Shown here one piece after another: positions 29,668 to 41,600 of a stretch of 64,000 nucleotides of DNA. Positions within the stretch are counted from its first letter, which is position 1. Every line of letters begins with the position of its first letter. Both the position numbers and the translations under genes were made by a program. Source of the DNA: Saccharina japonica (taxonomy: Eukaryota; Sar; Phaeophyceae; Laminariales; Laminariaceae); NCBI GenBank assembly GCA_008828725.1, contig MEHQ01004429.1:349374-413373 (forward strand), in the 5' to 3' direction. The notes beneath the pieces are model-generated. The model had not been told where the DNA came from and did not search any database. It saw only the letters and a list, made by a program, of their open reading frames with translations.

Positions 29668-32600
29668 CTTCCCCGCAACAATGAAGTGACGCGCAAGGAT
29701 GGGGAGACGGGGCAATGATAATGATCAGATCGTCAGTGCAAGATGCCGTCGTCAGCGTGATAAACAATCCACATACATCCGACCGATTATCGAATCCCAC
29801 TTCATGATGTAGATCCTTCAGGGAAGGTAGATTCATGATCTGTATTATCTAGGTCAAGTCGGCGGGTGAGAGCCGTACATTATGCATGGTCTAGTATATG
29901 TTTCCTGGGCTGGACCTGTATTTTACAGGTCCTGCACAACATTCCATAACGGTAGCTTAGGATCTAGATGATATATATGTAGGTGATCTATCTGTAGATC
30001 ATCTATCTGTAGATCATCTATCTGTAGGTGACCTGTCTGTAAATGATATATCTGTAGATTATCTGCCCGACGTATATAATGACGGTGGCACCAATCAAAT
30101 GCCTCTCCGATGCCCGCAACGGGCTTACCGTTGCCGAAAGGGTAAATTTTACTGTGTTCGAATTGCTCCAACAGCAGTGAAACCGGTAGGGTCGGATGTG
30201 CGCCGCTCTGTTCCAAAGAGGCCACGAATGCGCGGAGTTGACGCCTCACCGTGGTTAAAGGACACAGTAGGCCGCTGCAAAGCCTGAACACACGCAGTGC
30301 TCTATTTAATAGTATGCCGGTCAGCTGGTGTACACGGGGCTGGGTTTGCGACACTAATACAAAATCCCATTCTGCATGATAACTATTAGACTGATAGACA
30401 CCAGGGATGGAGGGAAACACGTTCGATACGTAGATATATGGACAAGTTTGATATTTCGACATATTGAAACCGTCGATACGATATCCAACAATGAATGATA
30501 GCACATTAGGCAAGAAAAGAGTTGGGATGGGCGAGAATACCTATCAAGTAGAATCGCGTGAAGGCTGATCATAAACCTGAGTGTGCCGTCACCAGTTGTG
30601 CTCTACGTACGCGCCGGGAAGAAAAAAAAAACGATGCCAGGCGTTTTCAAGAAACCCGGCGTTAATGGGTGCCCACGGCAACTCATCACCATTAAGCTAG
30701 TCCATGGTCACAGGACAGGCTCCAATACCTCTGGAGTGGAATAATTTGTTACTACGAGGTACGTATAGTAGGACTCCAAGAAACAAAGCTCACCTCCCGT
30801 TGGGAGTGTTGGCCATGGTTTCGTCGAGCGCCGCCTGAAGACCCGGGGGGCACAGCGCGCTGGTCTCGTCAGGGCTGCAAGTGATGATGGAGCGGTCGGC
30901 AACCGCTGTCTTGGCTTGACGGCTGGGGAGGTCCGCGTACAACGACGACCACTCCTGAAAACACGACCGGGGTTGAGCACAGAAGGAGTGGCGCGATCAC
31001 ATTCCTATGTAGACGCAGGCTACGGTGGAGGTGACACCATGTTACAGAGCTTTCTGAGGCTCCTCGCTTGAATAGCTCCATACTAATAGTAAGTCGATAG
31101 TAAGCCACCTGCCTTTGGAGGAAAATAAAAGTGTTACCTCGTACCCGATGAACAATACCATAGCCCCCAAGTATGCGGTGAAAAATATCGCAACACAAAG
31201 AATGAAAGTCTAACGAGTTTGGGTTATATAAGGAGCCCGGTCATTCAGAAAAAAAAACAGCCAAAAAAGTGTTACCTCTATCGTAGCACGCGTCTATACC
31301 CGTCGTAGCAGATACCAATGCTTATAATTGAAATGGCAAGGGTTGTACACAAAGGGAGTGGCACGACCATATCCCTATATGGCCGTCCTACTGTAGACGA
31401 CAAGGCTTGTGATTTCTGTGATTTTTCCCAGTGTTCATTTGCCCCCCGCCCCGCCTGACGCCTTGCAAAAGTGCATTTGACCCAGCCAGCCAACACCGCG
31501 AAGTACACCGGGTACTCGTTACAAGCTCCGCAACGTTATCCGAACCGTTCCACCTGCCGCCGCGAAATCTGGTGCTGGTGTTGCGACGGGAGCGACGGGT
31601 TATGCTTACCACACTCCCACGTATTTTATATGTGGAACTACTGCTGTGGTGAGCTTAACCCCTTAAGAACTGGTCCCACGTATTTGGGGACAAAATACTT
31701 GGAATTAGTGTGGGATAATGTTTTCAGTTATATTGTTACCAATCCGCCGGAGGGTTAAAAAAAAACAAAAATATCATGAGTCACGAGATGCATATCGTAC
31801 CGCTCACCCCCTTCAGCACCACCTCGCAAAAAAGCAGGGACAAGTCGCGGAACATACTAACCCTCTTCATCTCGGTAAATATACATACTGTAGCTACACA
31901 TACGAGCAAACACGCAGTCTCACAGCACACGAAGCTTTGTTGGGGCGGCACACGGGGTTTTACCTCGCAGCCCCATCCCTTCAGGCGGAGCACCGCCTCG
32001 CAAAAGAGCAGATCGCTAAGGGCGTCGCCGACGGCCTGGTTGATAAGCGCCGCGGAGGATAAGAGTCGGCGAACAGACTGCTCTGCCGACTGGTCGCCTG
32101 TGCTGTTCTGACGAGCGGTTTTGCGAAGAAGGGTAAGAAGGGCGTGCATTGCATCGTCGGAAGAAGCGCAAGTCAGCGATGCACCTTTCGCGCTATACAG
32201 TACCGAAGAAACGCATGTGCAGCAGAACAACAAACAGCGGCGGCAGCAGCTGCACGATGACGATACGATTGTTAACGATTGAGACAACTAAGGTAGGCAG
32301 ACATCCTCCGTGGTGATATCGTTGTGGTATACTGTATCTATCGCGCACAGGTAATAGCAGTATAAATCTCTGCCCGGCCAGCTTCCATCCTTGTCGACTA
32401 GATCAAGCGAACGTAAGCATCTACAAATTATTAACTCAAGGGCTACAGAAGCAACAACTAGACCGCACGGGCTGTCCCGAAGAGACGCCGCATGCTCGAC
32501 GAACTAGCGCCTATCCGAAAACGAAAAAAAAAACAGTGGTACTGGCGAAGGTCGAACGTCATCAAGGCCCTGCACGATATTCACACAGCTGAATCGCTTG

Positions 32601-35600
32601 CCGGCACTCTTAAGTGTACTGAACCGACTATTTACGGATTCAAAACTGACTCGCGTCCCTTTGATTGGTTAATCGTGCTCATTTTACAATCTATAGAGAA
32701 ATGGGAGGCGTTTTCAGGCCACGTCTGAATCTACCCCTTTACGCGGACCGAACCACGACACCGGCGCACCATGTTTGTTCATTTTCTGTCTGCTACGTTC
32801 GGGCATACACGCTCACCTTTTGCATGTCAGTGAGGCGGGCCAAGACCTTGTCCTTGAACAGAACCGTTCCGTGACCGTTCGCCTCAAAGTAGACCCCCAC
32901 GTCGTATTTTTCCGCCTCGTGGTGGACAAACTTCACCCCAGTCTTAGCCATGGCCACGGGCACACCGTTCGACTTCAGGTACCTGAGGAGCATCGAAGCA
33001 CAATCGGGCGCGAAAAGGAAAAACGCTGGGCGAAAGGGAAGCAAGCCCCGTGGAACAACCACTCTTTGCTAGACGCTCTAACCTAATCGGAGCCCTCTAG
33101 CTCGTGAGATCTAATAGTGCCGACAAGGCGCGCTTGCTGCTGCACGATTTAATGTGACATTGCGCGCTCTGCACAAGGTTGTATGTCGTTTGCATGTGTT
33201 ATCTGCTTCGTAACAAATGGTGCACTTACTGAGTGGATCCTCCGTTTGCGTAAGCCGTTTGCACCACAGACATCGAAAACTCCTGCTCGGCACGAAGCGA
33301 CAAACACGCGCAGTTGCAAGTTGTTGCACGTGAGGGAGAGTATGCCTTTGTTTTACAAGTCGACCACGCGAGGACCCTCCCAAATCTTCTCTCGCAAACT
33401 ATAAAGTAGCCGCGCTTTTTTCTAAACTCGGTGCCACCTCTATCAACACTCCCAGCAGAGGGGGCCATGCATGGCAAGCACACGACGGTTACGAAACACC
33501 GGGAAACGTCGCTCAAAACTCTTAGCAAAATTAAACAAAAATAATACTTCTTCGGGGAGACGACGCAGTCTGGTGTCATCTTGGGGGAAGCGCGTACTGC
33601 ACGGCTTATTTATGCAATGAACACACCTTGTCAAGGCCGAGGTTTGCCAACTCCTCGTGGATGAAAGCGGCGCACAGTGCGGCGATTTTGTCGCCGTCAA
33701 GAAGAACCCACTTTCCCCTGCAAAAGGTGACGCAATCAAAAACGGGATGCACCACAAGTAAGAAGAAACGTTGCATATACATGTTACATACTGCTACTAA
33801 AATACATAAAGCGTGAGCGATGAGCGTCTTGGCTGTCTAGTCGCGCGGGTGGGCCGCAAATCTCAACCCGTAGCTTCTCCGCTTCAGCCCGAATTCTACC
33901 ACAGATACAGGCTCTTTGTGATAAGACAACGCCAGGGTGAAAAAACTCCGGGACCGGTCGCAGATCGTCCGAGAAATTATATCAAAGGTCGCTATATGTA
34001 CAGCAAACAAAATACGGTCGCCCCCCGCTGCAGCCAGCCCGTAGCCTTAGGCCTCAGTTATCGGTGTGTCTTACGTAGCGTCGAAGAAGTGGTAGACTAG
34101 TCGGTCGGCGTCTCCATCGAAGCTGCACAGGCGCTTGCCGATGTCGTCCTCCGCCGACACCCCGGATGGCTGTACTCCTTTCTGCGAGAGGAGTGCAACG
34201 AGGGGGGTTGGGTTTGAAAATCAAAAAGGCCGTTTTTTTTCACGTGTCAAGTTTGTTCACACCATATATCCTAGTTAGCAGCACATTTTTTTTCCTTTCA
34301 GTCATGACATTACATGACATGACATGAATTGCACGGAGACCGCTGAAAATATGTTTAAATCGGCCATCCAACGCCCTCGCACAGATTTTTCATGTTTGGG
34401 GTTGCTTCAAATGGGACGGTACATGGCTGGATGAATCGTTGCCTTTTATGATCGGTACCGCTCTGCGATTAGGCTGAGACACATTTCGAGCTGGAGGTTC
34501 CTTCGGTGTAGGCTGGTATTATTTCTTCGCCTAGGTTGCACGCCCGATCTCCGCTTCTGCAAGCGAAAACCTCTGGAGGAATATGTCGGACCATGGGAAA
34601 AGCACTTCATGCCGGAGCCATCGCGCTCAACTTTACACAGCTCAAACATTGATGTACGCCCCCCCCCCCACGTTGATAACCTCATCTCCGCACAAGGGGA
34701 ATTATCGTATCACGTAGTGTGTATATGGTAAGGCATCCACGAAGCAGATACGTAGTGATACCCATTGCTGTCTCTGGAAGTGGCCACACCAGAAATTAAA
34801 TCAATTCATTGGAGGCTGTCGTCCATATGCAAGTCCGCCTCACAGGTGGTTCTTAGCAGGATGCAGCTCACCCTCCGTGCGACTCGCCCAATACCTCACG
34901 GCGCTTCGCGCTTGGTGCAAGCAATGTCGGTCTGGTTGGTGAAAACCCAACGTGCTCCGTCCCGGCATTGTAGGGATGCGAGGGTCTATGGTCATACGAC
35001 TACGGCCGTGCACGATATGAGCCCCCCCCCCCCCCCTATTACCTTCTGAGCCCACTCGGCCCCGCAGCCCTCATTCAGTTGCCCCTCGCCGACGCGATTC
35101 CTGACTTCCACGGCCAGCCCACCCCCCGGCATCTCTGCCTCCAGTACCTGCCAAAGAAAACGCACGTTCAGAACGGGGTGCGTGAGCAGAGAGGACAAAA
35201 AAAAACGAACGAACGATCGACCCAGCCTCGAAGTATAGCGTGAACGGAGACATGGAGACGGAAGACGTGGTGACCCGTCTTGCACTGGTCTATGTAACGG
35301 TGTTTACTCTGGTTTTAATATATGTGGCGGCGTTTTTTTCACCTCAAAAAATAAGAATATTTGTATCATTTTGCCCGCATGTTCAGAAGACATCAGGGCA
35401 ACGCACTTAAGTGGAATACCAACCACGTGTAAGGGACCAGGCGTTGCCAGAGGCAACCTGCACAAAAGTAGTCGGGGGTCCTAGGGGCCATACAACCATG
35501 TGATGATGGCCATTGCCTGTTCGGTGTCACACACTCAAAAAGAGAAAGGACGGAACAAGCATATACATAAGGCCAACCCCCTTGCACGTAAGGGCTAGCA

Positions 35601-38600
35601 ACTCCCTTCACCAAAGCACACAACGTGCGACTCCGCCTTCCTATCGTACGGGTAGATGGACAACGTGTGCTATTAATAGCGCAAGCTGCTGTACCAGTGA
35701 GTGTATGTTTTTACCTTAGCGAGCGCCTCCATTTTTGGGGCTCCAACTCCATGGGCAGCGTCGATGTAGACGCCGCCGGTGCTGGTTTCCTTTTCTGCGG
35801 CGTCGCGGAACCACGAGCTTTTGCGCTCTTTAGGGTTCTCCGCTGTCGCAAAGGGAAGCACGCACGGTAAAAACAAAACGAGACGCATATGCATGAACAT
35901 GGAAATACTATGTCAAGAACTAAAGGCTACAAGGAGAGCTTCCGGGTTAGAACCCGTGTGAAACTTAAAAAGTAATTACCTGGTAGCTTTCATTTCGTCT
36001 ACAACCTAGTACACAGCAGATGGCGGTACATGCGGTACACCCGCAGCGGCCGTTTCAGAATTGTCTGGTACCGCGTTGTGCGCTCGCTGCTATCACTCAC
36101 ACAAAACACCCGCAAAGCCAGCAATACCGGTAAGGTATCCAGGCGGGTCAAACGACACGCCGCCCAAGACCGACACCTAACTATCCAGAGGAACTACGTT
36201 CAGAGAATAACATTGTCTCGGCATGTAGCTTTCCCCCCACGATGCCTCGCGAGAAATGTTTGCAGCGAATGTGCCGACGCTTGTCCTCACCGCTGGAGAT
36301 TAGATCCGCGAAGCTCGAGGCGAGCATCTTGTAGTACCCCTCCTCGCCACGCCACTCTGGCTTCCCCCAAAACGGTCCAGACCCGGCTTCCTCGTTGGCC
36401 ATCCTAGTAAAATTCCGGACGGTAAAACAAATGCACACGTAAGACACGCAGGGGATAGCTGAAGGGTAGAGAAATCGGCGCGATGAAGCTGGGCTGCCAA
36501 GGCGCGTAGTCGGCGATGTGCGGAACTGAAAAACGTTATACGTATACAATGGGCGACAATGTGGGGCGGGTGTTTCAACAAGTGTGGTATGTATACTCGT
36601 AGTTTTTTCCCAATGTTCAGCGTGGCTCGCTTGTATTTGCCGAGCGAACTTTTCAGGGCGCCAAAAAGCTATGAGACGCGCGCTTACGAGACGGAAGACA
36701 ACGGCTCAACCATATAGGGGACAGACCAGTAAATAAGTAAGCGGAACCTCAGCACGAACACGATCATTTTCCAAGCAAGCGCTTAACGCCCTCCTAAGGC
36801 TGCTGGTTCGTACGGTATGTGCCGCCCTGGGTGCTGACCAACATCGGGCTCAATATACCCGAGGCTTGTGGCACTTTGATACATAGTGCAAACGACGAAA
36901 AAGACATTCCGATGTCGGCCTTGGCTGTCACCTGACGCAGTGGTGCAGCATGGGCGTCGTAAGGACGCCTTGGTCGAGCCCCTCCCCGCCAACCAGCTTG
37001 ATCCCGTGAAGAGCCAGCGCCGCCAGTTTGGGGCTGTGAGGCCGTGTGTCCTAATTTACGCAACCGCGTATGTGACAGGCATTGCAAACGGAGGTGGGGG
37101 AACGAAATAACACTGATTGATATCGGTGTGTGCACGACTGAAAACGGTCGCACGATGGATTTTTTCAACCCCTAACCTTACCTGCATGATGAAACAGTGT
37201 GATACGAGCGTAAACTGTTCTTACGCTTACGTTCACAGTACCCCATGGCTCTTTTGCAAATGTGGCTCTACATTTTTCGCAACTCCATAAACGACTATAT
37301 ACTTTAGTGGGGGCGAGGTACTTAACGATTGTTCTTGTTCACGAGACGAGCACTGTGGGCTTCGGGCTCGTTCGGCTGTGGACACAGACGAAATGTTCGT
37401 GTTTGCAGAACCAATGGTTGGGCATGTTCGGGTTTCATTGTCGCGGTGTTAAACGAAACTATACATCACGCGCCACTCACGAAAATCGACTCTGGTTCTC
37501 AAAAACATTTCGCCTGGCATGAGACTGCATACACGAGTCGCGAAACTTCGCGACTCGCCTACCCACAGCGCCACGTGAAACAATCATCATTGGTCAGGAT
37601 TGGGACTCGTAACGAGTGGTACCACTCGGAGTATGTTTGCACTTCCGCGACTACCCTTATGAAACGCGACCCCAAATATAACACAAGTTTTACGAGCCTG
37701 TGTCACACTGCAGCAGCTCACTTTCGCAACGTATACGGTGGGAGTGAAGTCCTTTCCTTGCTCAAGAGAGATGTCCTCCTTGGCGTATATCTGTGCAAGA
37801 GCTTCGGACACCTTGCCATTGGGCGCATTGGCGAGCATCTAACAGAGGAGCGCATGGGAAAGGGCGGCGAGGGCGGGGGGCGTATCCACCGAGGTAATGT
37901 TTCGCCCTCGTTCGATTAAACGCAGGAAAAATAACAAAATGTATGTCTCGTCACAAAGGCGAATGCGCCGCTCTTGTTCTGTTAAACGCAGGCTAGAACA
38001 ATACCATGTCATCCTTGCGCAAACAAGAAGCGCACAGAGACAATGTAACCCTCTAGAACCACCCAGGGGCAATGTGATGCTCTGGCTCGGCTAAATGCAG
38101 GCTAAAAACAATACCACATCACCCTTGAGCAAACAACTGAAGCAGGGACTGCTGTGTCGCTTTGAACTAACACCTCCAAGGAGAAGGAGGAGGTTGCGCC
38201 AAAGCTTAAGACTAATTGCAAGCTATGCCCAAGCTGTAAGTTTCCACACACACTATGCCCACACTCACCTCCGCGTACCCTTCCCAGTCCTGGGACAACA
38301 TGCCACCGCTGGGATCAACCATCTTGATGCCGTTGTCCACCTCGGCGTTGTGCGATGCCGTCACCATCAGTCCTACGGCCAGGCCGGTTTTACTGGAAAC
38401 CCACGAACACCAATGGGAAAGGAGAGGGTGTTACATTCTGGTTGCGTTCTACTGACCATTGATGGGTAGATAGAAGATAGTACAGCTGTCTCTAGGTGCT
38501 CTTGCGAAGCAGGATGTTCGTAATTGTCGCCAACTTGTGTGCGTTGGTGTGTGTTGACGATGGCTCTGATGTGTGATGTCACTCCGCTGCGAAGTTTTTG

Positions 38601-41600
38601 GAGACTATCGCGGCCGTACGTACGTAGCTACCTGGTACAGCGATTTTGTTCGAACGGGCTGCCTATTTGTTTGGGCGCGTGGTCAAAATTGCAAACTCGC
38701 CTTCGCTCGTAATAACTGCGTATCTATTGCTAACGCAGGGCACTACAGCGAGGCAAAAAATAATCAGGTATCAACCTAACAAGCAACCCATCTTGAGGTC
38801 CATACGGGTGGAGTGTAGCGTACAACCGACAACCGGTAAATCTATAGCAGCACCCCAGGCAACAAGTGACATGTCCAAATGTATGCGCAAGCTGTCGCTC
38901 CGAGGAATCCCACTAAAACAAAGTGGTGCTTGGGTCAGCTTTTTCGTGCCACCGAAAAATAAGCTAGATTCTGCCCAACCAGCACTTTCGAGTGCAGCGC
39001 TCGGACTAAGGCGGTCCCTGCATCAGCGTTCGCAGAGTCACGACAACGAGATACCAGGTACGCTGCAATCCCCTCTTGCGTGAATATTCGCCACAAGGAC
39101 CTCGAAGTGGCAACACGTGAGACGAGCTATAAACAGAGAGGTTCCCTAGACTTAAAAACCCCACACATGAATTCTACAGCACCGAATCCACACGCACCGG
39201 CTCCTCAGTACCGCCAGCATACCCATTCGCAGAAAGGTTGAGTCCAGCAGTTCGGCGCGGTCCCGGAACCCTGGTGCGGTGTGCGACATTTGCCGCCAAT
39301 TGTGAGAAGAGCATAAGAAAGGAGGCGTATATGTTCTCGCAAGTTGACGTCGATATTTATTCAGAATTAACTTTTTTTACCACCGCTTGATCGACAGTGC
39401 ATGAAACTGAAGATCGCTAGGATACACAGTACGAGTTCAAGACGGGCAATCTTCCGTGCCACCCGACTCCTCGCCGTCGTCCGTTTCATCTCACTATCAC
39501 AACGCCGTGCAACGAGCCGCCTTATTGGGCTATCACCAAAAGCTCAATAGGGCGGTCAGTGTTTAGTCGTTGTAGAAGCCTGACAAAACGAGTACAGCAG
39601 TAGCGCAGCCTACCTTTCATGTGCCATGAAATGACTTCGACACCCAATACTCGCACATCTATATATATATAACCGACCGACTGCGGCACGTTTTCGCCTT
39701 CCAAGGTATGGGGTGCGGGGGAATAACTGACCAATGATATGCCCCCAAAGTGATCATTTTACGTCTTGGCTGAAGCCCGCTCAACCCCCCCCCCCCCCTA
39801 CCTTTTGCTCCGTCTCGAAAGGGATGCGTGGTCAATGGTCAAATGACCAAGGCAAGCAACAAATGAGTACGCCCCCGCCCCCCCCCCCTATATTTTGTGT
39901 GGGGTGTAGAACCTTCACTCTCCCCAAGGGGAATGGTCGTATCACGTAGTGTGTACCTGGTATATGGTAAGGCACTCACGCGGAAGTTACATCGTATACC
40001 CATCGCTGTCTCCGGAAGTGGCCACACCGGAAAATAAATTAAATCAATCCGGCGCTGCCATCCGTATGCAAGAAAGTACACACAAGATACCGAAAATTCG
40101 CCTCACAAGCGGTTCTCAGTGGGACGCAGCTCACCCTTCATGCGACTCGCCAAAACACCTCGCGGTGTTTCACGCTTGGTGCAAGCAATGTCGCCCTGGT
40201 CGGTGAAAAGCCGACGTGCCCGGTCTCGGCATGGTAGGAATGTGAGGGTCTATGGTAGTACGACTACGGCCATGCACGAATATCGAGTACACCCTCTATA
40301 GCCATTGCGCCACAGAGGTCGTCTGCACGGCAGACGACCTCCGTCACTGCTTAGACGACCTCTGAACGACTAAATACGACCCTGTCGGCGGGACTAATAT
40401 TTTCGCCTTAAAAGGCAAAATTCGCCTCGTTTTCGATGCGGTTTTCGGGGACATCATCGCCATGCAACAACAATGACACGCAACTTGAGCTTATTTTCAT
40501 GGACCCGATGTTTTCATGTTGCGAAAAAAAACAGGATTCCGTGGAGATTGTTATAAATAGTAAAATGCTTTTGCAAACCTCTTCGGGGGGGGTGTCCGTT
40601 TCGTTCCTCCCGTAAAAACGTTTCTCCGCAACATACGAGAGTGCCCTCTCATGAGAACAAAATAGAGGGCTACGTATCATCCGAGCACTGTACTGACTAC
40701 GCGGTATATATTCATACAAGTACGAGCTGGTTCCAACGACAGGTGAGACTTTACGGCTTCGGAACTTTGCGCCATGGAATTCGAGAGTTGAGACACAAAA
40801 AAAATGGCGCGCTTGTTCCTCACGGCAGTGTAGAGAAAGTGTAGACTGACCTTTCTTATTTTATTTTTCGTTCGTAAGGCTCAATTTTACGATGGTTCAG
40901 GATTTTTCGGCATATTTTACCTTAACCGACGCCCGAAAAAAAGGACAGTCTTCACTTTTTTCATGTTGCCGTGAAGAACAACCATGCCAAATTTTGTTTC
41001 CAAACTCTCAAAAACCATGGCGCAAAAAAACATTGTGTAACCCCTACCAGGTACTGGTATGAAATAGCGCCTCCCCAAGAAATACGAAGAATGTGCATAT
41101 CTCTCGAAGTACAACTCGCACACCAAAACTCTCTTCACCGATGTGTTGTCCTTGTCCAAGCGGCCATCATGTGCCTATGTTCACCGTCGAAAACTTCGGC
41201 GTATTATCAATTGTATTGCCCGAAGGTGCAACGCTGTGCTTCTTGCCGGAATCAGCTCGTAGGCGGTTATTTTCAGCACGACAAATAACGCCGGTACATA
41301 GCTCTATAGTGGCATAACACTCCGGTAGGTTACATTCCGTCGTCGCATTATTACGGGGGAGCACAGTAAACACTAGTAAATAGGACCTACGGTACAGACA
41401 AAAAGGAGAAGACTATTAGAGATCGGGAACCGTTCCAAGAATAATCTGCTGTTGGTTGTTCTAGAGAGGATGAGGCGTTTGGTTCATATTCGTAACCACT
41501 ATTTCCCTATATTTACTAACAAAATTTTGGTCCTATTTACTGTGGTCCCCCGTATTAGTTGGTATATAGTTTGAGATCAATGAGGCCTCTGTGCTGCCCA

